The translations under genes were made by a program, and so were the position numbers. 37,044 nt of DNA, from the NCBI GenBank assembly GCA_020349245.1, contig CP070764.1, forward strand, positions 1,716,375 through 1,753,418, in the 5' to 3' direction. The notes beneath the pieces are model-generated. The model saw only the letters and a program-made list of their open reading frames with translations, was not told the DNA's origin and did not search any database. The DNA comes from Chloroflexota bacterium (lineage in GTDB: Bacteria; Chloroflexota; Anaerolineae; Anaerolineales; UBA4823). This document shows, piece after piece, positions 17,731-24,248 of this stretch. Within the stretch, counting starts at the first letter, position 1. Every line of letters begins with the position of its first letter.

Positions 17731-19257
17731 ATGGTTCAAATTAAACGAGTATTTCTGACCCCGCGGGCAACATTCATAATTTGGGTTTCTTGCCTGGGAG
17801 TGATCGCCAGCTTGCTGTCAGGTTGCCAGGTGCAGGACGATGCCTCTGCTGCAGGTGAACTTGGAGCTCAGGTAATGCCAAATACCTCGGTGCCAATTGA
17901 AATTGTAGAACAAACCACGCCGGTTCCAACACGACCGGCATATTCGCCTGGTGAACTGGTTGATTACCTCGTACAAACCGGAGATACACTGCCCGCATTG
18001 GCTAGCCGGTTTAACACCAGCATTCCTGAACTTCGGGAAGCAAATCCCATCATTCCTGAAAATGTCACCACCCTGCCGCCAGGGATGCCGATGAAGATTC
18101 CGATCTATTATGTCCCTTTGTGGGGAACGCCATACCAGATCCTTCCTGATAGCCATTTCATCAATGGGCCTCACCAATTAGATTTTGATACATCTGCCTT
18201 TCTGAATGGCAAGCCTGGTTGGCTCGGGCATTATGTTGGCTATGCCTCGGGAGAAAACCGCACTGGTGCAGAGATAGTTGATTTAGTTGCGCAAAATTTC
18301 AGCGTTAGCCCCCGCCTTTTGCTGGCTTTATTGGAGTACCAGGTTGGTGGTGTAACCCAATCAGTACCCCCAGGAGATTTGGAGGAGTATGTCTTAGGCA
18401 ATGATGAAAGGAAACACCGTGGTTTCTATTTACAACTGGTCTGGGCTGCGAATACTTTAAATAACCATTACTATGCCTGGCGGTCGGGTGAGTTAGAACC
18501 TATCCTGCACCTCGATGGCACCCTGGAAAGACCAGACCCCTGGCAAAATGCTGCCACGGTCGCTTTGCAGAAATATTTCTCTTTGGTCTATTCTGTTGAA
18601 GAATACTCCCGGGCGGTTAATGCTGATGGATATGCGGCAATTTATCGCTCTTTGTTCGGGGATCCTTGGGAGAACGATCAAGCCCATATTCCTGGCAGCT
18701 TGACCCAACCTGAAATGGCGCTGCCGTTTGAACCAGGAGAGACCTGGGCATTTACCGGTGGACCTCATACCGGATGGGGTAGCGGTGCCCCGTTCGCCGC
18801 GCTTGATTTTGCGCCTCCCAGCTACATGGGAGGTTGTATCCCCAATGGTGAATGGGTGACCGCAGTGGCTTCCGGTCTGGTTGTGCGTTCTGAGACGGGT
18901 ATCGTGGTCCTGGATTTGGACGGTGATGGTGATGAGCGCACCGGTTGGGTGATTTTCTACCTGCACGTTGCTTCAGATGACCGCACTCAGGTGGGTACAA
19001 TGCTGGAAGCCGGTGGTAAGGTTGGTCACCCTTCTTGCGAAGGGGGAACCAGTACGGGCAGCCATGTCCATATCGCCCGCAAATACAACGGGGAATGGAT
19101 CCTCGCCGATGGTCCGCTGGCATTCAACCTGGAAGGCTGGATTGCACATAATGGCGACCAACCATACCTTGGAACTATGACCCGTTTCTCGCATACTGTC
19201 ACTGCTTGTATCTGTTCGGATGGTGACAGTTTCATCACTCCGGATGAACGAGAATAG
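17731..19257 (+). CDS. LysM and M23 peptidase lipoprotein, array copy 4
   Basis: Fourth paralogue, 508 residues. It has the clearest lipoprotein signal, with lipobox LSGC at Cys32. LysM lies at about 73-125 (YLVQTGDTLPALASRFNTS, ending in MKIPIY). The middle domain carries VSPRLLLALLEYQVGG, and M23 has GGPH ... AALDF, YLHV and GSHVHIA, with DLDGDGDERTGW inserted. It is separated from copy 3 by 106 bp, unlike the 4-nt spacing of copies 1 to 3, so it may have its own promoter and control. Its last residues include two cysteines (TACIC) not seen in the others. The stop lies 60 bp before the AT-rich regulatory block of the next operon. Confidence 0.9.
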   Translation: MVQIKRVFLTPRATFIIWVSCLGVIASLLSGCQVQDDASAAGELGAQVMPNTSVPIEIVEQTTPVPTRPAYSPGELVDYLVQTGDTLPALASRFNTSIPELREANPIIPENVTTLPPGMPMKIPIYYVPLWGTPYQILPDSHFINGPHQLDFDTSAFLNGKPGWLGHYVGYASGENRTGAEIVDLVAQNFSVSPRLLLALLEYQVGGVTQSVPPGDLEEYVLGNDERKHRGFYLQLVWAANTLNNHYYAWRSGELEPILHLDGTLERPDPWQNAATVALQKYFSLVYSVEEYSRAVNADGYAAIYRSLFGDPWENDQAHIPGSLTQPEMALPFEPGETWAFTGGPHTGWGSGAPFAALDFAPPSYMGGCIPNGEWVTAVASGLVVRSETGIVVLDLDGDGDERTGWVIFYLHVASDDRTQVGTMLEAGGKVGHPSCEGGTSTGSHVHIARKYNGEWILADGPLAFNLEGWIAHNGDQPYLGTMTRFSHTVTACICSDGDSFITPDERE

Positions 19258-19317
19258 GGTCTTCTCTCCGTAGCCGGCGATTCTCAGGTTTATTAAGATT
19301 CATTGGGGGAATCATTA

Positions 19318-19349
19318 AATATATTAAACATATATTTGAATATATTAAA
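19318..19349 (+). promoter_or_regulatory. Phased AT-rich direct repeats, candidate operator
   Basis: AATATATTAAA occurs exactly twice, at 19318-19328 and 19339-19349, start to start 21 bp, that is two helical turns. An imperfect inverted repeat (ATATTAAAC, 5-nt spacer, TTTGAATAT) spans the same stretch. It ends 8 bp before the -35 box of the next promoter, a good place for an activator or for repression by the DUF2089 protein encoded just downstream. The regulator is inference. Confidence 0.55.
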
Positions 19350-19357
19350 TATAGTAC

Positions 19358-19385
19358 TTGACAAAATTTAAAAAGTGGCTATAAT
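19358..19385 (+). promoter_or_regulatory. Consensus sigma-70 type promoter of the DUF2089/DUF4097 operon
   Basis: TTGACA (19358-19363) and TATAAT (19380-19385), both perfect consensus hexamers, are 16 bp apart. Transcription should begin near 19392, giving a leader of about 39 nt to the ATG at 19431. It is the best promoter match I found in the window. Confidence 0.8.
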
Positions 19386-19430
19386 AATTTCAGTATTCTT
19401 GAAGGTTATTAGAGTTTTATGGAGGGAAGC

Positions 19431-19652
19431 ATGAACCCCCATTACGAATTTATCTCGAATCACCTGGAGGAGATGGTTCTCCAAGCAAAGAACGATGCAG
19501 CACTTAAACACTCCAGGACTCACCCATATGGATTGCTTGAAAAAACCGCTGCCAGATTGGGTGATGCCTTAATAAAATGCGGCTCCTGGCTTAAAAAGCA
19601 GTCCCGAACACCTGTAGAGAACACCACGATGAGGATTTACACCCAGCATTAA
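19431..19652 (+). CDS. Small protein of unknown function, first gene of stress-type operon
   Basis: The protein has 73 residues from ATG 19431, chosen over ATG 19419 because GGAGGG lies 4 nt upstream of it and inside the longer version. It is rich in charged and aromatic residues, with no membrane segment and no cysteine motif (a single Cys). Two amphipathic helices seem likely (FISNHLEEMVLQAKNDAAL and LLEKTAARLGDALIKCGSWLKK). I do not recognise the family. Its place directly after the strong promoter and 16 bp before the DUF2089 gene marks it as part of that operon. Confidence 0.7.
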   Translation: MNPHYEFISNHLEEMVLQAKNDAALKHSRTHPYGLLEKTAARLGDALIKCGSWLKKQSRTPVENTTMRIYTQH

Positions 19653-19668
19653 TGAAAAGGAATAAATA

Positions 19669-20049
19669 ATGAGAACTTTACCCAATAAATGTCCTGTTTG
19701 CGGTGGTGAGATTATCGTTACCCGGCTGCACTGCCAGGATTGTGATAGTTCCATCGAAGGACGTTTTGTCCATGGTACTTTTGAAACCCTGACCCCTGAA
19801 CAATTGAGCTTTGTGGAAACTTTTGTGCGGTGTGAAGGGAAAATCAATCGAATGGAGGACGAGATCGGTTTATCCTATCCAACCATACGCAATAGGTTGC
19901 ATGAGATCATCCGCGCCTTAGGATATGAACCCGGAGGTGAAGAGGCGGGAATGAGCGATGAGGAACGCAGGCGCATCCTCAACGATCTGGAGCAGGGCAA
20001 AATAACCTACGAAGTTGCCATGAGCATGTTGAAAGAAGGGGAGGATTAA
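19669..20049 (+). CDS. DUF2089 zinc-ribbon, HTH and SHOCT-like regulator
   Basis: A 126-residue protein. The N-terminus is a zinc ribbon (C8-x2-C11 ... C22-x2-C25). A central helix-turn-helix (about 50-85, LSFVETFVRCEGKINRMED then IGLSYPTIRNRLHEI) matches the DUF2089 layout, whose members are predicted DNA-binding regulators. The C-terminal helical hairpin (about 97-123, ERRRILNDLEQGKITYEVA) is the SHOCT-like motif also found in four other genes of this operon. It probably senses or titrates those partners and controls the operon promoter; this is inference. AAGGAATAAATA precedes the ATG. The next gene starts 4 nt after its stop. Confidence 0.88.
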   Translation: MRTLPNKCPVCGGEIIVTRLHCQDCDSSIEGRFVHGTFETLTPEQLSFVETFVRCEGKINRMEDEIGLSYPTIRNRLHEIIRALGYEPGGEEAGMSDEERRRILNDLEQGKITYEVAMSMLKEGED

Positions 20050-20053
20050 GATC

Positions 20054-21310
20054 ATGGAAATGCGGTCAGTGCAAACCGGTGAGAATCCAGTAATCAGGCT
20101 TAATATCGATGGGAATCTTTCCCTGCGAGGTTGGGAAAAGCTGGAGATAAGCGCGAAATGTTCAAAACCTGAAGATCTCACCCTCGAAGTGAATGATGAT
20201 GTTATCCGGGTAACCTGCCAAAGTGATTGCTCCCTTCGAGTTCCCTATGGTGTTTTGATCGAAGAGAGTACCATCAATGGGGATGCTGTGTTCAAATCCG
20301 TGGAAGGAGATATTTCCATCGCCATGGTAAACGGAAACCTATCTTTGCGCAGTGTTGGCCAAGTGAAAATTGATACCGTAAATGGAAATCTAGCTGCCAA
20401 GAATCTTGATGGCAGCCTAAGACTGGAAAAATGTCTGGGAAACGTCTCTATTCGTGATATCCAGGGGGATCTGCATGTGGGTGACAGTATTTCAGGGAAT
20501 TTATCGCTGAAAGAGATCGATGGCAGCGCGCAGGTATATGCACGCGGAAATATCAGTGCCGAGTTAGATCCATCTCCTGAGAGCAATTATGAACTCCAAA
20601 CGAAAGAGAATATTACCTGCCGCCTCTTGCCTGACGCAAGTGTAACTGTTTCCATACTGCGTGGATCTAAAATAGCGGTGAATTTTCCAGAGATTGATAT
20701 TCCAACCCAAATTGAAGCACCCTATGAACTAAAGTTGGGGGATGGGGATGCAAAACTTACCTTGAGCGCATCAGGGAAGGTAAGCCTCGCTGGTCGACCA
20801 GCGGATTGGGACTTTGGTGAATTTGAGGTAGGGGAAGATTTCGATCTCATGACTGAGACTTTAAATGAGCAGATCACCAGTCAAATTGAAGCCCAGCTGG
20901 GGGTGATGGAAGAGGAATTGCAGCAACAATTAGAGATGCTGTCCTTTTCATTGGAGAAGACTGCCCTGAGTACAGAACAGGCTGAAAGAATTGCAGAACG
21001 CGCCCGTGAAGCCAGCGAACGGGCAAGCCGTCGTGCTCAGGAGAAGATCAAGCGCTCCCAAGAGAAAATGCAACGCAAACTAGAATCTGCCCGCTTACGG
21101 GCGGAGCGAAAAGCCCGGGCTGCAGAAAGAGCTGCTCGTGACCGCAGGCGTCGACCGGCACCGGTGGAACCTCCCCGACCTTCAGCGAGAATCTCTGAAC
21201 CGGTATCCGATGAGGAGAGGCTGATGATTCTCCAATTGCTTGAACAAGGCAAGGTCACGCCTGAAGAAGCAGAACAGCTACTGGCTGCATTAGAAGGTAG
21301 AGGTGGCTGA
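20054..21310 (+). CDS. DUF4097-like beta-repeat protein with coiled coil and SHOCT-like tail
   Basis: The 418-residue protein opens with a beta-solenoid-like DUF4097 region (about 1-265) built of short strands with repeated xGNLSL, GDIS and VNGNL turns. A long Glu/Arg/Ala-rich helix follows (about 275-375), probably a coiled coil, then a Pro-rich stretch and the helical hairpin ERLMILQLLEQGKVTPEEAEQLL (about 390-412). No signal peptide or membrane segment is visible, so it should be cytoplasmic or attached through partners. DUF4097 plus this hairpin is the plan of LiaX-like and YvlB-like proteins of Firmicutes, which monitor cell-envelope damage. GGGGAGG lies about 9 nt before the ATG, within the previous gene. 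Confidence 0.85.
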   Translation: MEMRSVQTGENPVIRLNIDGNLSLRGWEKLEISAKCSKPEDLTLEVNDDVIRVTCQSDCSLRVPYGVLIEESTINGDAVFKSVEGDISIAMVNGNLSLRSVGQVKIDTVNGNLAAKNLDGSLRLEKCLGNVSIRDIQGDLHVGDSISGNLSLKEIDGSAQVYARGNISAELDPSPESNYELQTKENITCRLLPDASVTVSILRGSKIAVNFPEIDIPTQIEAPYELKLGDGDAKLTLSASGKVSLAGRPADWDFGEFEVGEDFDLMTETLNEQITSQIEAQLGVMEEELQQQLEMLSFSLEKTALSTEQAERIAERAREASERASRRAQEKIKRSQEKMQRKLESARLRAERKARAAERAARDRRRRPAPVEPPRPSARISEPVSDEERLMILQLLEQGKVTPEEAEQLLAALEGRGG

Positions 21311-21320
21311 GGAAAATCTT

Positions 21321-22016
21321 ATGATGGCAAAGAATGAGCGAATCGAAATACTCGAAATGATCGAAAATGGCATCATCACGGCTGCTGAAGGCGCACGATT
21401 GCTGCAGGCACTGGACGAAGATGATCGGTTGGTCGAAGTAAGTGAATGGGAAAACACATTGCCAAAATCAGAAGGTGTGACCGATCCTGATGCGGAATGG
21501 TCAGGACCAAGCAGTAAAGAGAGTTTTGAAACATTGGATGGAGAGGTCCTCGAAGAGGTTTTCGAACCCGAGATCGACAAGTGGCGGCGCTGGTGGATGA
21601 TCCCATTGTGGGTCGGTGTTGGGATAACTATTATTGCCAGTATATTCCTGTTCTGGACTTACCAAAACGGTGGTTTTAATTTTTGGTTTGTTTGCTCTTG
21701 GTTTCCATTCTTGCTGGGTGTTGTCTTGATGGCAATGGCATGGGGAAGCCGGTCAGCACGTTGGATGCATTTAAGAATCCAGCAGGAACCCGGAGAGTGG
21801 CCGAGGACAATTGCCTTCAGTTTTCCACTGCCGCTGCGTTTCGCAGCCTGGTTCATGCAGACATTTCGAGTTTTTATCCCCAAAATAAATGAAATGGATA
21901 TCGATTTCAATCAATTGATTCTGGTCTTTGAGAAAAGCACAACACCTGAAACACCTTTCTTTGTTGAAGTTGATGAAGGTGATAACGGTGAGACTGTGCA
22001 GATTTATATAGGTTAA
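21321..22016 (+). CDS. Membrane protein with N-terminal SHOCT-like hairpin
   Basis: From ATG 21321 (231 residues) the protein begins with the hairpin RIEILEMIENGIITAAEGA (about 6-30), then an acidic linker, then two membrane segments (about 90-111 and 120-140), then a cytoplasmic tail. ATG 21321 is preferred since GAGG lies 8 nt upstream; an in-frame GTG at 21303 would overlap the previous stop. The tail (about 155-231) has a strand-rich part (INEMDIDFNQLILVFEK ... ETVQIYIG) similar in pattern to the C-terminus of the next gene's product, which ends in HVEIFIE. It may act as the membrane dock of the operon, recruiting the other hairpin proteins. Confidence 0.8.
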   Translation: MMAKNERIEILEMIENGIITAAEGARLLQALDEDDRLVEVSEWENTLPKSEGVTDPDAEWSGPSSKESFETLDGEVLEEVFEPEIDKWRRWWMIPLWVGVGITIIASIFLFWTYQNGGFNFWFVCSWFPFLLGVVLMAMAWGSRSARWMHLRIQQEPGEWPRTIAFSFPLPLRFAAWFMQTFRVFIPKINEMDIDFNQLILVFEKSTTPETPFFVEVDEGDNGETVQIYIG

Positions 22017-22033
22017 TCTGAGGAGGTATAACA

Positions 22034-22414
22034 ATGGCTACAACAGAAGAAAGAATGAAAATCCTTACCATGATTCGGGAGGGGAAAATCACCGCCGAAG
22101 AAGGGGCAAAGTTGCTTTCAGCACTCGGTGAAAGTCATAAGCATTCAAAAAGCCCCGGGGCCAGATCCACCGGTGAACCCCGCTGGTTCCGGGTGCGGGT
22201 GACTGATTTAGTCAACGGGAAAACGAAAGTCAGTGTAAATATTCCAATTGGATTGATGGAATGGGGGCTGCAGATCGGTGCTCAATTCGCTCCAGAAGTT
22301 GGCGACCTCGATTTTGAACAGCTGAAGGAAATGCTCCAATCCGGAGTTGAAGGTAAAGTCGTTGACGTTATCGATGAGGAGGATGGGGAACACGTTGAGA
22401 TCTTCATCGAGTGA
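22034..22414 (+). CDS. Small SHOCT-like protein with beta C-terminal domain
   Basis: A 126-residue soluble protein. The N-terminal hairpin (about 4-30, RMKILTMIREGKITAEEGAKLLSAL) is the clearest copy in the operon. A short basic linker leads to a domain (about 48-126: WFRVRVTDLVNGKTKVSVNI, then LDFEQLKEML and VEIFIE) that pairs with the tail of the preceding membrane protein in its last third. This combination occurs in proteins of unknown function in Chloroflexota and Firmicutes. GAGGAGG lies 8 nt before the ATG. It probably forms homo- or hetero-oligomers with the neighbours. Confidence 0.82.
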   Translation: MATTEERMKILTMIREGKITAEEGAKLLSALGESHKHSKSPGARSTGEPRWFRVRVTDLVNGKTKVSVNIPIGLMEWGLQIGAQFAPEVGDLDFEQLKEMLQSGVEGKVVDVIDEEDGEHVEIFIE

Positions 22415-22429
22415 TTGGAGATATTTGCT

Positions 22430-23362
22430 ATGAACAGCGAGAAGATTGAAAGAAAATTTAGCTGCCCAAATAACGCCCATCTGGAGATTTCTAACATCCG
22501 CGGCTCCGTGAAAATTCAGCCAGGCGAAAAGGGGGTGATTTCAGTGAGTGCTGTATTGCACAAGAACAGCGGTGATGGAGAACATACCTGGATTGAGATC
22601 GCCCAGGGAGATGATGAGTCAGTGAAGGTTAAAACCCATTATGATCATAATGGATTCCACTTATTTCACAATCGACTGCCCTGTAAAGTAGATTACGAGA
22701 TAATTGTACCGAGCGAATGCAATTTGGTGATCAATGGGGTCAGCAACAAGACGTCAGTTGCAGGGATATCAGGTTCGATTGGGATTTCAACTGTCAGCGG
22801 CAAGGTCGATTGCCAATCTCTGGGTGACCAATTGTCGCTGAAGTCAGTCAGCGGGGATATTTTCGGTGAAAATCTTTCTGGAATTGCCAAGATAAAAACT
22901 GTCTCGGGCGATGTCAGCTTGAAAAAATGCGAGTTCCGGAAAATATCTGGTAAAACTGTTAGTGGAGATTTGATTACCGAGAATCTTATCGGCCAGGGAC
23001 CTTTTGAGTTTAATTCGGTCTCAGGTGATATTCATTTGGGAATCCATTCTTCGAAGGGGGCAAATATTTCTTTCAGCACCATAAGTGGAGGTATGCTTAC
23101 TTCAATGCCATTTACTGAGGTCGAACGGACCAGGAACCTCCGCAGGATTATTATCGCTGATGGTGAAGCCGATATCAGCTTCTCCAGTATCTCGGGTGAC
23201 ATTCGAATAATGGGTGGAGAAAAGGAAAATGCTTCTTTAGCCCACCCCGAGAAACAGCACATTGAAGATCTGACCGTGGATGGTGTGACTATTTTGCAGA
23301 AAATTGAGAGTGGTGAATTGACCGTGGACCAAGCTCTGCAGATTATGTCTGAAAAAAATTAA
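22430..23362 (+). CDS. DUF4097 protein with C-terminal SHOCT-like hairpin
   Basis: From ATG 22430 (310 residues; GGAG upstream) the protein is almost entirely a DUF4097 beta-helix-like region with repeated VSG and SGDI turns (VSGKVDCQSL, SVSGDIFGENL, TVSGDVSLKK, SVSGDIHLG, SISGDIRIMG). It ends with a reduced hairpin, VTILQKIESGELTVDQALQI. An in-frame TTG at 22415 is less likely. No signal peptide is visible. Hairpin position is C-terminal here and in the 418-residue paralogue, but N-terminal in the two genes between them. It is the last gene of the tightly spaced group; the next gene is 141 bp away. Confidence 0.85.
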   Translation: MNSEKIERKFSCPNNAHLEISNIRGSVKIQPGEKGVISVSAVLHKNSGDGEHTWIEIAQGDDESVKVKTHYDHNGFHLFHNRLPCKVDYEIIVPSECNLVINGVSNKTSVAGISGSIGISTVSGKVDCQSLGDQLSLKSVSGDIFGENLSGIAKIKTVSGDVSLKKCEFRKISGKTVSGDLITENLIGQGPFEFNSVSGDIHLGIHSSKGANISFSTISGGMLTSMPFTEVERTRNLRRIIIADGEADISFSSISGDIRIMGGEKENASLAHPEKQHIEDLTVDGVTILQKIESGELTVDQALQIMSEKN

Positions 23363-23503
23363 GAAGAAATTTTGAGTTTATAAAAAATATTATTGGTTGA
23401 ACCCGCGGTATTAGCCAATAGTAATCATAATGGTGGTTGAGAAGCCTAACGGAAAAGAAACAGAAGAGACGCAGGTTTTTATCCTGAGAGAGAGGAACTA
23501 GCA

Positions 23504-24061
23504 ATGCAAAACGTTGGTGTACGGAATGATCCATCCATCCTGCGGTTGGCTCTTATCGTAGTGGTGGTCGTTGCCATATTGGTTTATACGATTATCTCTT
23601 TTGCAACAGGAGATTTTTTGTGGTTTTCAAACTCCTTCCGAGAGACGCCGAATGCAATCGTGCTCCATTGTTATGGTGAGAGCATTGAAATCGATCCCGG
23701 CACATTCCATTTCTCAAAATTGAAGGAAATTATGAACGAGAGCATGACAGGAAAGAAGCGCTGGGATTCTCTAACCATGTCCGAACAGACTTATCTTGAA
23801 TATCAGACGAGTCCGCAGATGATCATGCTGGAATTCTTCTACCCGGAACCAGTTCGCGTGCATTCGACCTACAAATTTTACTCGAATGTCGATAATCTGG
23901 TTGTTCCCATCAAAGGACGCCACGCCCAGACGAAGGCGGTATTCGGACAGGCGAATGGGATACCAACGGGCGGGTCGCTGCACATCGACTCAATCGATGA
24001 GTTCGTCACTTATTTGAATAACATGGAGCTCTGCCCGGTAGGAATAGTAAATACCAATTGA
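23504..24061 (+). CDS. Single-span membrane protein of unknown function
   Basis: The 185-residue protein has one strong N-terminal membrane segment (about 14-34, a run of Val and Ile) and then an extracytoplasmic soluble domain with two cysteines (HCYGES and LCPVGI). I do not recognise the domain. It shows alternating strands and a region of aromatic residues (YLEYQTSPQMIMLEFFYPEP). GAGAGAGGAAC lies before the ATG. It could still be part of the envelope-stress operon, with 141 bp of separation, or be independent. A hairpin with a perfect 10-bp stem lies 73 bp after its stop. Confidence 0.72.
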   Translation: MQNVGVRNDPSILRLALIVVVVVAILVYTIISFATGDFLWFSNSFRETPNAIVLHCYGESIEIDPGTFHFSKLKEIMNESMTGKKRWDSLTMSEQTYLEYQTSPQMIMLEFFYPEPVRVHSTYKFYSNVDNLVVPIKGRHAQTKAVFGQANGIPTGGSLHIDSIDEFVTYLNNMELCPVGIVNTN

Positions 24062-24133
24062 TTCATCTAATGATTGGGAATCCAATTGTGATATGAGTTA
24101 AATCTTGCTCCCATGGAAAAATTCTTCGATAAA

Positions 24134-24165
24134 CTGAGCGCGCGAACGGTGGTATGCGCGCTCAG
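24134..24165 (+). terminator. Strong hairpin between unknown gene and MFS exporter
   Basis: CTGAGCGCGC (24134-24143) pairs perfectly with GCGCGCTCAG (24156-24165) around a 12-nt loop. No T-run follows, so termination may need Rho or the structure may stabilise the upstream mRNA. Confidence 0.45.
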
Positions 24166-24248
24166 CACATTAATCCCACACGCAATGGTTGTTTGCAGTA
24201 AAATTAGCCCTTGTAACAATTGAAATAATTTAAAAGAAAGAGGTTATC

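Larger units (their letters stand above)
12883..19257 (+). repeat. Tandem array of four paralogous peptidase genes
   Basis: Four genes in a row share one architecture (anchor, LysM, lysozyme-like middle, M23), similar lengths (508-536 residues) and the same motif blocks (PD/SE/H-xVYSP after LysM, PRLLxALLExQ, NAGT-x-xxQY, LPF, GGPH, TGW, HPSCEGG, KYNGEWI-A-G). They are well diverged at DNA level, so this is an old expansion by tandem duplication. Copies 1 to 3 are almost touching, and copy 4 stands slightly apart. Confidence 0.9.
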
